In this document: piece by piece, positions 34,414 through 43,482 of the stretch
How the letters are laid out: the number at the start of each line of letters is the position of its first letter
How positions within the stretch are numbered: the stretch's first letter is position 1
Source: Roseomonas haemaphysalidis
GTDB taxonomy: Bacteria; Pseudomonadota; Alphaproteobacteria; Acetobacterales; Acetobacteraceae
DNA: 64,000 bases
Reading direction: 5' to 3'
NCBI RefSeq assembly: GCF_017355405.1
Contig: NZ_CP061177.1
Coordinates: 2,339,001 to 2,403,000, forward strand
Position numbers and translations under genes: made by a program
Notes under the pieces: model-generated
Told to the model about the DNA's origin: nothing
Database searches by the model: none
What the model saw: the letters and a program-made list of their open reading frames with translations, nothing else

Positions 34414-35093
34414 ACGGCTTCACGCCGCTGCGTGGCCTGCTGCTGGCGTTGCTGGCGCTGCCGCTGCCCTTCGCATTGCTGTTCAACCTGATCGGCGGCG
34501 CGCAGCGGCCGATCCTGGGCGTGCTGCTCGGCCTCGCCGGCGTGGTGCTGGCGCTGCGCGCGTTGCGGCGTGGCCGGCCGAAGCACGCCGCCATCCTGGT
34601 CGGCGTCGGCACCGCGCTGCTGGCGGCGCTGGCTTGCAACGCGCCGGCGCTGGCCGCGCTGGTGTTCGGCGGCATGGCCTTTTTCGGCACGCGCCTGCTG
34701 TATGAGGGCGTGCCGGAAGCGCCAGCCGAGATGCCCGCCCGCCCGGATCCATTGGCGGTGCCGCGCTCCCGCCTCGCGACGCTGGCCAGCGCGCCGCCCC
34801 GGCTGCGCCCCGCCGTGGTGTCGTTGAACGAGCTGCTGGGCGAGCTGGACCAGCGGGCCGACCCGCTGCCGGAAGCCCGCCGCTTTCTGGTGGTGCAGCT
34901 GGATGGCCTGGAGCGCATCGCCCAGAAGCTGCGCGACGGCGCCGTGCCGCCCGCCGCCCTCGACGATCTGGTCGAGGAGATGGCGAGCGCCAGCGCCGCC
35001 CTGCGGGGCCGGTTGCGCGCCGAGCAGCAGGATGCGCTGGAAATTCAGGTCAAGGTCCTGTCCGACCGCCTGCGCCAGGAGGGTTTCGCTTGA
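34410..35093 (+). CDS. XpaC-like (5-bromo-4-chloroindolyl phosphate hydrolysis) membrane protein
   Basis: This 227-residue protein starts at a GTG overlapping the upstream stop. Three or four hydrophobic segments (about 8-30, 34-50, 57-75, 82-95) are followed by a helical cytoplasmic domain with LNELLGELDQRADPLPEARRFLVVQLDGLERIAQKL and a C-terminal coiled-coil stretch (EIQVKVLSDRLRQEGF). This layout and the telA partner fit the XpaC/PF10112-type family, whose members sit next to telA. Biochemical role unknown; involvement in envelope or tellurite/anion stress is inferred from the partner. Confidence 0.65.
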   Translation: MNGFTPLRGLLLALLALPLPFALLFNLIGGAQRPILGVLLGLAGVVLALRALRRGRPKHAAILVGVGTALLAALACNAPALAALVFGGMAFFGTRLLYEGVPEAPAEMPARPDPLAVPRSRLATLASAPPRLRPAVVSLNELLGELDQRADPLPEARRFLVVQLDGLERIAQKLRDGAVPPAALDDLVEEMASASAALRGRLRAEQQDALEIQVKVLSDRLRQEGFA

Positions 35094-36139
35094 GCGACGA
35101 ACTGACCGTCACCCCGTCCGAGGCCCGCATCCGCTCGCTGGCCGGGCAGATCGACCTGTCCGACCCCGGCAGCATCCTGCGCTTCGGCACTGAGGCGCAG
35201 AACCGGGCCGCCAATGCCGCCGATGCCATGCTGGGCGCTGCCCGCAACCCCGCGACCGGCGAGGCCGGCACGGTGCTGTCCGGATTGTTGCAGACACTGC
35301 GCGGCTTCGATGTTGCCAAGCTGTCGCAGCAGCCGGGTCTCGTCGGGCGCCTTCTGGGGCGCGGCAAGGCCGAGGCCTCGGCCCTGGTCACCCGGTATGA
35401 AAGCGTGCGCGGGCAGGTGGAGGCGATCGGCGACAAGCTGGACACGCACCGCACCGGGCTGATGGAGGACGTGGAGCGGCTGGAGCGGCTCTACGGCGCC
35501 ACGCTGGAATGGTTCCATTCCCTGGCCGAATACATCGCGGCCGGTGAAGCCGTGCTGGCGCGGACCGATGCCGAAACCATCCCCGCCGCCATCCGGGTGA
35601 CAGAAGCCGGCACCGATGGCCTGGCGCCGCAGAAGTTGGCCGACCTGCGCGCCACCCGCGACGCCCTGGACCGCCGGGTGCACGACCTGCGGCTGACACG
35701 GCAGGTCGCCATGCAGGCTCTGCCTTCCATCCGGTTGATCCAGGAAAACGACCGGGCCCTGTCGGCCAAGATCCAGTCGGTGCTGGCCAACACCGTGCCG
35801 CTGTGGCGCACCCAGCTGGCCCAGGCGCTGGCCATCCAGCGCATGCGCGATGCCGGCGCCGCCATCCGCGGCGCGACCGACCTGACCAACCAGCTCCTGG
35901 TCGCCAATGCCGAAACGCTGCGCATGGCCAATGCCGAGGCGCGCACGGAGGTGGAACGCGGCGTGTTCGACATCGCCGCCGTGAAGCAGGCCAACGCGGC
36001 CCTGGTGGCGACACTGGAGGACACCCTGCGCATTGCCACGGAAGGCCGCGAGGCCCGCCGTGGCGCGACCCAGGAGCTGGCGCTGGCCGAGCAGCAGATC
36101 CGCAACGCCCTGGCGGAAACCAAGGCGCGGCTGCGCTAG
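35090..36139 (+). CDS. telA: TelA-family toxic anion resistance protein
   Basis: This 349-residue soluble helical protein of the TelA family (PF05816) contains IRSLAGQIDLSDPGSILRFG, the TLEWFHSLAEYIAAGE stretch, the conserved RLIQENDRALSAKIQSVLANTVPLWRTQLA and the C-terminal TNQLLVANAETLRMANAEARTEVERGVFD. TelA proteins are linked to tellurite and antibiotic tolerance in some bacteria; the mechanism is unsettled. It starts with TTG overlapping the previous stop (TTGA), with a strong AGGAGG upstream. The gene ends in a 4 bp overlap with the convergent PLP dehydratase gene. Confidence 0.88.
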   Translation: MSDELTVTPSEARIRSLAGQIDLSDPGSILRFGTEAQNRAANAADAMLGAARNPATGEAGTVLSGLLQTLRGFDVAKLSQQPGLVGRLLGRGKAEASALVTRYESVRGQVEAIGDKLDTHRTGLMEDVERLERLYGATLEWFHSLAEYIAAGEAVLARTDAETIPAAIRVTEAGTDGLAPQKLADLRATRDALDRRVHDLRLTRQVAMQALPSIRLIQENDRALSAKIQSVLANTVPLWRTQLAQALAIQRMRDAGAAIRGATDLTNQLLVANAETLRMANAEARTEVERGVFDIAAVKQANAALVATLEDTLRIATEGREARRGATQELALAEQQIRNALAETKARLR

Positions 36140-37059
36140 GCCGCCAGCGCCGCCGCCCATTCGCGCTGCTGCGCCAGCCCCGCCGAGGCACCGCCGCAGA
36201 CCACCACCAGCACGCGGCCGAAGCGGGCCAGGCGGGCGGGCTCGCCATAGGCGATGGCCAGCGCGGCCCCGCAGGCCGGCTCCACCAGAATGCGGTGGTC
36301 GTCCAGAAAGCGCTCGCAGGCCGCCAGCGCCGCGGCATCCGTCACCACCACGCTTTCGACCGGGTGTTCGCGGGTCAGCGCGAAGGCCCGCTCGCAAACC
36401 ATCTTGGCGCCGAGCGTGGTGGCGATGCTGGTGATCGCCGGCAATTCCACGCGCCGGCCTGCCGCGACGGACTGCGCGAGCGACGCGGCTCCTGCGGTTT
36501 CCGCAGCGATCACCGGCACGGTGCCCAGGCCGTTGCGCTGCAGCCCCTCGACCACACCGCACATCAGCCCGCCGCCGCCCACGGACAGCACCACGGCGTC
36601 GAAGCCCTGGCCCGCGCGCACCACCTCGTCCACCAGTGACGCATGGCCGTGCCACAGCAGCGGGTCGTCGAACGGGTGGATAAAGGCGGTGCCGTCGTCA
36701 CGCAGGGACTGCGCGTGCGCGTTGGCTTCCATCCAGGTGGCGCCGTGCACGATGACCTCGGCATCCTCCTGGCGGATTAACGCCTTGGCGGTGTCGGTGG
36801 TGCTTTCCGGCACCACCACCGTCACCGGCACGCCGAGCCTGCGCCCGGCATAGGCCACCGCGATGCCGGCATTGCCGCCGGACGACGACAGGAACCGCCG
36901 CTTGCCGGCGCGCGCATGGTGCTCGCAGGCATGGCCGATGCCACGGATCTTGAACGAACCCGAAGGCTGCATCGCGTCCAGCTTCAGCCAGACCTGACGC
37001 CCGGTCGCCTGCCCGAGCGGGCGGGATTCGAGCAGCGGCGTGTCGATGTGCAGCGGCAT
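36136..37059 (-). CDS. PLP-dependent serine/threonine dehydratase-like enzyme
   Basis: This 307-residue fold-type II PLP enzyme has the Schiff-base Lys37 in PSGSFKIRG, the asparagine loop SSSGGNAGIA and the phosphate loop SVGGGGLMCG. Its size and lack of a regulatory ACT domain resemble catabolic L-serine/threonine dehydratases, which release ammonia and a 2-oxo acid through a reactive enamine. Substrate chirality cannot be told from sequence. The start overlaps the stop of the Rid gene (TGATG), so it is the third gene of a three-gene operon with a Rid deaminase and a D-threonine-aldolase-like enzyme. Confidence 0.85.
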   Translation of the reverse strand: MPLHIDTPLLESRPLGQATGRQVWLKLDAMQPSGSFKIRGIGHACEHHARAGKRRFLSSSGGNAGIAVAYAGRRLGVPVTVVVPESTTDTAKALIRQEDAEVIVHGATWMEANAHAQSLRDDGTAFIHPFDDPLLWHGHASLVDEVVRAGQGFDAVVLSVGGGGLMCGVVEGLQRNGLGTVPVIAAETAGAASLAQSVAAGRRVELPAITSIATTLGAKMVCERAFALTREHPVESVVVTDAAALAACERFLDDHRILVEPACGAALAIAYGEPARLARFGRVLVVVCGGASAGLAQQREWAAALAA

Positions 37060-37520
37060 CAGTCGAGGATCCGGATCACCGCCTCGATCTCCACCGGCAC
37101 GTTGGAGGGCAGCGAACCCATGCCGACGGCGGAACGGGCGTGGCGGCCGTTCTCGCCCAGGGCGGCGAACAGCAGTTTGGAACAGGCATCGATCACCTGC
37201 GGCTGCTGGCCGAACTCCGGCACCGCATTGACCATGCCGAACACCTTCAGGAATTCCACCTTCTCCAGGCTGCCGGCGGCCTCCTTCGCCACGGCCAGGA
37301 TGTGCAGGGCGCAGAGCTCGGCGGCCTTCTGCGCGTCCTCGATGCTCATGTCGCCGCCCACCTTGCCGGTGGTCAGCGATCCGTCCGCGTGGCGCGGCAC
37401 CTGGCCGGAGATATAGGCGATGTCGCCGGCGCGGCGGAACGGCACGTAGGCGAACAGCGGCTTGCCCAGCACCGGCAGGGCGTGTCCCAGCGCGGCCAGG
37501 CGGTCCTCGGCGGCGCTCAC
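37059..37520 (-). CDS. Rid-family (YjgF/YER057c/UK114) enamine/imine deaminase-like protein
   Basis: This 153-residue protein is of the longer YjgF-like group: YVPFRRAGDIAYISGQVPRHADGSL, the QKAAELCALHILAVAKEAAGSLEKV helix, and HARSAVGMGSLPSNVPVEIEAV, in which Arg129 corresponds to the carboxylate-binding Arg105 of RidA. Rid proteins hydrolyse enamine/imine products of PLP dehydratases and prevent 2-aminoacrylate damage. It lies between a PLP dehydratase and a PLP aldolase with 1 bp and 4 bp overlaps, which supports that role. Confidence 0.88.
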   Translation of the reverse strand: MSAAEDRLAALGHALPVLGKPLFAYVPFRRAGDIAYISGQVPRHADGSLTTGKVGGDMSIEDAQKAAELCALHILAVAKEAAGSLEKVEFLKVFGMVNAVPEFGQQPQVIDACSKLLFAALGENGRHARSAVGMGSLPSNVPVEIEAVIRILD

Positions 37521-38572
37521 AGCGTGCGCCCACGGGCGGCGACATCCACGAAGCCGAGGAAGGCGCCGTCCTTCACCGTGGCCACCCGGTCGTGCAGGTT
37601 GCTGACGGGGCAGACGTGGTTGGGCACCACGCGCAGCCGCTCACCGATCGCGGGCTTCTTGGCGCAGGCGGTCAGGTCCACCATGCCATGCTCCTCGCTG
37701 ATGCGGTCGATGCGCGCGTCCGGGTATTCCAGGATGTGCCCGTAGCCGAGCTGCTGGCCGCCCGGCATGATGTCGGCGGCGAAGGTCTTGCTGCCGGCGT
37801 CGATGATGGCGCGGTCGTCCTCGGGGCGGCTGATCACGGTGACATGCACGGTCAGCGCGCAATCCTCCCAGCCGGCGGCGCCGGCTGCGACCATCATGCG
37901 GTCGTTGTAGACATAGGTGCCGACGCGGAGTTCGTTGACGGGCGCCATCTCATGCGTGTGCACCGCCTTGGGGCTGCCGCCACCGGACAGCACGGCGGGC
38001 TCCAGCCCCTCCGCCCGCAGCTTCGGCAGGGCTTCCGCGATGAAGGCGGCCGAGGCCGCGCTGGTCGGGTAGGTCATCAGCCCGTCGAAGCGCAGGCCGG
38101 GGGTGGCGGCGGCCTGCTTGGCCAGGGCCACGGCGGCATCCACCGTCACCACGCCGCTGCGCTTGTTGCCGCTGTCGAACTCGATGACCACGCCGATCTC
38201 GTGGCCGTGCCGCGCCGCGCGGGCCAGCGTCTCGATGCCGGCGCTGCTGTCGACATTAACGCGCATCTTCACACGGGCGGCCAGCGCCGCCAGCCGCTCG
38301 GCCTTGGCCTCGCCGATGATCGGGTAGCTGATGAAGATGTCGTCAATGCCAGCATCGGCCATCACCTCGGCCTCGCCCAGCTTCTGGCAGGTGATGCCGC
38401 GCGCACCCTGTTCGAGCTGGCGGTGCGCCAGGGCGGGCAGCTTGTGGGTCTTGATGTGCGGCCGCAGCGCGATGCCATGCGCGTCGGCATAGGCCTGCAT
38501 CCGGGCGATGTTGGCCTCGGCGATGCCGAGATCGACCACGGGGACCGGGGTTTCGAGGGAAGCGATGTCCAA
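37517..38572 (-). CDS. D-threonine aldolase / D-serine dehydratase-like PLP enzyme
   Basis: This 351-residue fold-type III (alanine-racemase-like) enzyme has the PLP lysine in RPHIKTHK (37-44), the barrel segment VVIEFDSGNKRSGV, the glycine loop VLSGGGSPKA and the C-terminal metal-binding pair His319/Cys321 in PNHVCPVSN. The family contains metal-activated D-threonine aldolases (D-threonine to glycine and acetaldehyde) and D-serine/3-hydroxyaspartate dehydratases; the choice cannot be made by eye. It is first in an operon with a Rid protein and a PLP dehydratase. The dctD gene lies 6 bp upstream on the same strand. Confidence 0.87.
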   Translation of the reverse strand: MDIASLETPVPVVDLGIAEANIARMQAYADAHGIALRPHIKTHKLPALAHRQLEQGARGITCQKLGEAEVMADAGIDDIFISYPIIGEAKAERLAALAARVKMRVNVDSSAGIETLARAARHGHEIGVVIEFDSGNKRSGVVTVDAAVALAKQAAATPGLRFDGLMTYPTSAASAAFIAEALPKLRAEGLEPAVLSGGGSPKAVHTHEMAPVNELRVGTYVYNDRMMVAAGAAGWEDCALTVHVTVISRPEDDRAIIDAGSKTFAADIMPGGQQLGYGHILEYPDARIDRISEEHGMVDLTACAKKPAIGERLRVVPNHVCPVSNLHDRVATVKDGAFLGFVDVAARGRTL

Positions 38573-38578
38573 GGCTGC

Positions 38579-39915
<1,337 letters not shown>

Positions 39916-39919
<4 letters not shown>

Positions 39920-41748
39920 GGCTGCGCCTCCGGCAGGATGATGGTGAAGCCGGTGCCGCCCCCGGGCGGCGCGGACGCCTCGATGCGGCCGCCGGCCTCG
40001 GTGACGATGTCGTTGCAGATCACCAGCCCGAGGCCGAGGCCCTGCGGCTTGCTGGTGGTGAAGGGCAGGAACAACGCGACGCGGATGGCCTCGGGGATGC
40101 CTGGGCCATTGTCCCGCACCTCGATCCGCACCTCGCCGCCGGTGGCCAGGACGGACAGGTGGATCTGGCCGTCATCCTGGTCTTCCAGCGCGTCCAGAGC
40201 GTTCTGGATCAGGTTGACCAGCACCTGCTCCAGCCGCACCTGATGCCCGATGATCCAGGCATCGTGGAAGGGGGGACCGCGGTGCAGCGGCACGCCTTGC
40301 TGGTCCAGCCGGGCGCGCAACAGCAGGGCCGCCCCTTCCACCGCCGCCGCCACCCGCACCGGGCCAAGGGGACCGGCCCCCTTGCGGGAAAAGGCGCGGA
40401 GCTCATCGGTGATGCCGCCGATGCGCTGGCACAAGCGGCCGATGGTTTCCAGGTTGCCGCGGGCCTTGGCGGTGTCCCCCCGGTCCAGAAAGGTGCCGGC
40501 GTTCTCGGCATAGCTGCGGATGGCGGCGACCGGCTGGTTGATCTCATGCGCCACGCCCGCCGCAACCTGCCCCAGCGTCGCCAGCCGGTTGGCCTGCTGC
40601 AACGTGTCCCGCGCCTCCGCCAGCCGCGCTTCCGTTTGTTCCCGCCCGGCGATCTCGGCGGTCAGCTCGGCGGTGCGGGCGGCGACGCGGTCTTCCAGTT
40701 CGGCGCGTGCGGCCTCCTGCGCTGCGGCGCGGCGGCGGGTGCGGCCGGCGCGTTGCAGCAGAAAGCCGCCAAAACCGAACATCAGCAGGGACAAGCCCAG
40801 CACGGCATGCCGCCGGTCCGCCTCGGCCGCGGCCAGCGTCGCCTCGGCCGGGACCAGCATGAACAGGCGCCAGGGAGCGGCGGGGACTGGCACCTCCACG
40901 CGCAGCATCGCCACGGCGCGGCCGGAGTTCTCCGCGTCCAGCAACACGGTACCGGGGTCCCGGCCGATGGGATTGGAGCGCAGCGGCAACGGCGTCAGCG
41001 GCGCATCGCCATATTGCAGGCTGTCGCGGATGGCCGTCAGGTCCTCGTCCGGCAGCGGCTCCAGCGTGCGGAAGCGCCAGGCGGGGCGGTTGGTCACCAG
41101 CACCACGCCCTGCGGGTCCGCGACATAGACCGGGCGCTGAGGGTCGCGCCACGCGTCCTCGACCGCGCCGAACTCCACCTTCACCACCACGACGCCGAGC
41201 GGCGCCGTGGCGGGACCCAGGCGGCGGGAGATGTAGAGGCCGGGGCGCCGGCTGACATTGCCCAGCGCGTAATGTTCGCCCGCGCCCGCCGCCAGCCCCT
41301 CCTGGAAGTACTGGCGGAACCGGTAGTCGTTGCCGACGAAGCTGGTGTCGTCCCGCCAGTTGCTGGCGGCCACGGTCATGCCGACGCTGTCGATCAGGTA
41401 GATCACGTCGGCGCCGGTGCCGTCCCGCAACCGCTCCAGCTTGCGGCTGGTGGCCAGGAGCCGGGCCGGGTCGGGATGCTGCAGGGCATCGCGCAGGTCG
41501 GGGTCGGCAGCCAGCACGAAGGGCAGGGAGCGCTGCTTTTCCAGCTCGGTCCGCAGCAGCGCGGCGTTCAGGTTCGCCGTCGCGCGGGCCTGGTCTTCCA
41601 GCGCATGGCCGGCGTCATGCCGCGCGGCCAGCCCCGCGGCCCAGCCCAGCAGCACGGCCACCATCACGGCCAGCAGGCCCAGCGCCAGCCAGGCCGCCGC
41701 GCGCCGGTCGGCACGCAGGTGGCGGGGGGAGCGGGCGGCATCCGGCAT
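39916..41748 (-). CDS. dctB: C4-dicarboxylate sensor histidine kinase DctB
   Basis: This 610-residue inner-membrane kinase has a first helix at about 15-35, a large periplasmic double-PAS sensor domain (about 35-300) with a DctB-like segment ([16 protein letters not shown]), a second helix ([15 protein letters not shown]), a coiled-coil linker, the H-box [15 protein letters not shown] with His401, and the ATPase N/G boxes ([30 protein letters not shown]). It senses C4-dicarboxylates and phosphorylates DctD. Start 41748 puts the first helix after a short arginine-rich tail. It is divergent from dctA. Confidence 0.92.
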
Positions 41749-41770
41749 GCGTGCGGAATACCACACCACG

Positions 41771-41794
41771 GCATTCCGTCGCGAGCGGGAATCC
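41771..41794 (+). promoter_or_regulatory. Candidate DctD upstream activating site
   Basis: An imperfect dyad with ATTCCG (41773-41778) and CGGGAAT (41786-41792) lies about 70 bp upstream of the sigma-54 -24 element. That is the expected distance for binding of an NtrC-type activator. No second site is clear. Confidence 0.4.
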
Positions 41795-41860
41795 GCACAA
41801 AGAGGGTGACTGGAAGTCTTGGGTCTTATGTCTTTTCCATGTTTTGCGGCGCCCAAGCCT

Positions 41861-41877
41861 TTGGCACGGCGCTTGCC
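41861..41877 (+). promoter_or_regulatory. Sigma-54 promoter of dctA
   Basis: TTGGCACG-GCGC-TTGCC matches the -24/-12 consensus (TGGCACG-N4-TTGCW) almost perfectly, with GG at 41863-41864 and GC at 41875-41876. Transcription should start near 41888, about 80 nt before the dctA ATG. Position and partner genes (dctBD divergent) agree. Confidence 0.9.
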
Positions 41878-41968
41878 AAAGAGGCAGCAACGGCTGCAAC
41901 GGCGGGCAATCCCGGCGTCTGTCGCGCATGCAACGCCTGGAGATCCAGGCAGACCGGAGGAAACAAAC

Positions 41969-43309
41969 ATGGCGAGCCTCGCCCCCCCGATGCCCAGCGG
42001 GACGCCCCCCCGCAAGAAGCCGATCTACGCCCACCTGTATTTCCAGGTGCTGGTCGCCATCGCCCTCGGCATCGCGCTCGGCCACTTCTGGCCGGCCGAG
42101 GGCACCGCGATGAAGCCGCTGGGCGATGCCTTCATCAAGCTGGTGAAGATGATCATCGCCCCCGTCATCTTCCTGACCGTGGCCACCGGCATCGCCGGCA
42201 TGAGCGACCTGACCAAGGTGGGCCGCGTCGCCGGCAAGGCGATGCTGTACTTCCTGTGCTTTTCCACCCTGGCGCTGGTCGTCGGCCTGGTGGTCGGCAA
42301 CCTGCTGCAGCCGGGCTATGGGCTGCACATCAACCCTGCGACGCTGGATACCAAGGCCGTGCAGGGCTACGCCGCGCAGGCGCATGAGCAGACCGTCACC
42401 GGCTTTCTCATGAACATCATCCCGAACACCATCGTGGGCGCCTTCGCCTCGGGCGACATCCTGCAGGTGCTGTTCTTCGCGGTGCTGTTCGGCATCGCGC
42501 TCGCCATGGTGGGCGACCGCGGCAAGCCCGTGCTGAACTTCCTGCACGCCCTGACGGCGCCGATCTTCACGCTGGTCGGCATCCTGATGAAGGCCGCGCC
42601 CATCGGCGCCTTCGGCGCCATGGCCTTCACCATCGGCCGCTACGGCATCTCCTCGGTCGCCAACCTCGCCTTCCTGGTCGGCACCTTCTACATCACGGCG
42701 CTGATCTTCGTGCTGGTCGTGCTGGGCGCCGTCGCGCGCTACAACGGCTTCTCGATCATCGCGCTGATCAAGTACATCAAGGAGGAGCTGCTGCTCGTCC
42801 TCGGCACCTCCTCGTCCGAGGCCGCGCTGCCGACCCTGATGGAGAAGATGGAGCGCGCGGGCTGCAAGAAGTCCGTGGTCGGGCTGGTGATCCCGACCGG
42901 CTACAGCTTCAACCTGGACGGCACCAACATCTACATGACCCTGGCCGCCCTGTTCATCGCCCAGGCGACTGACACGCCGCTCGGCTTCGGCGACCAGATC
43001 CTGCTGCTGCTGGTGGCGATGCTGTCCTCCAAGGGTGCAGCCGGCATCACCGGCGCGGGCTTCATCACCCTGGCCGCCACCCTGTCCGTCGTGCCGGCCG
43101 TGCCGGTGGCCGGCATGGCGCTGATCCTGGGCATCGACCGCTTCATGTCCGAGTGCCGCGCGCTGACCAACCTGGTCGGCAACGCGGTGGCCACCGTGGT
43201 GGTGGCGCGCTGGGAAGGCGAGCTGGACCGCACGCGTCTGGACGCCGCGATGGCCGGCCACCCGATGTCGGACCCGACCGGTTCCGCCGTTCCGGCCGCC
43301 GCAGAATAA
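41969..43309 (+). CDS. dctA: C4-dicarboxylate/H+ (Na+) symporter DctA
   Basis: This 446-residue DAACS-family importer takes up succinate, fumarate and malate. It has about eight helices plus two re-entrant loops: the serine-rich [10 protein letters not shown] of HP1, the TM7 motif [15 protein letters not shown], and HP2 with [13 protein letters not shown]. The start at 41969 has a strong CGGAGGAAA; a longer open frame upstream covers the promoter and is not coding. Expression should depend on DctB-DctD and sigma-54. A long hairpin with a T-run follows the stop. Confidence 0.96.
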   Translation: MASLAPPMPSGTPPRKKPIYAHLYFQVLVAIALGIALGHFWPAEGTAMKPLGDAFIKLVKMIIAPVIFLTVATGIAGMSDLTKVGRVAGKAMLYFLCFSTLALVVGLVVGNLLQPGYGLHINPATLDTKAVQGYAAQAHEQTVTGFLMNIIPNTIVGAFASGDILQVLFFAVLFGIALAMVGDRGKPVLNFLHALTAPIFTLVGILMKAAPIGAFGAMAFTIGRYGISSVANLAFLVGTFYITALIFVLVVLGAVARYNGFSIIALIKYIKEELLLVLGTSSSEAALPTLMEKMERAGCKKSVVGLVIPTGYSFNLDGTNIYMTLAALFIAQATDTPLGFGDQILLLLVAMLSSKGAAGITGAGFITLAATLSVVPAVPVAGMALILGIDRFMSECRALTNLVGNAVATVVVARWEGELDRTRLDAAMAGHPMSDPTGSAVPAAAE

Positions 43310-43320
43310 CGCGTCCTCCA

Positions 43321-43375
43321 GGCGCGGAAACGGAGAGCGGGCCCGTCGGGGCCCGCCCTTTTTCGTTTCCGCGCC
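43321..43375 (+). terminator. Nested-hairpin terminator of dctA
   Basis: An inner stem GCGGGCCC/GGGCCCGC (43337-43356, GTCG loop) is followed by CCTTTTTCG. Outer arms GGCGCGGAAACG (43321-43332) and its exact complement (43364-43375) enclose it, so a larger palindrome surrounds an intrinsic terminator. Confidence 0.88.
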
Positions 43376-43482
43376 CGGTGCCGCCCAGTGGAACAATGAC
43401 CGAACGGTGAAATAACCGCTTGCGGGATTGGCGCCAAAGCCAGAGGCTTTCCATCCTGACACGGCATGGAGGCTTTCGCGGC

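Noticed and set aside
37059..37520. Loss of the catalytic arginine in the Rid protein
   Set aside because: At first the SLP segment seemed to lack it, but alignment with the counted E. coli RidA sequence places Arg105 at Arg129 here, so the residue is present.
43321..43375. Large palindrome after dctA as a mobile-element end
   Set aside because: The inner stem is followed by a T-run at the end of dctA, and no transposase or target duplication is present. It is best explained as a terminator.
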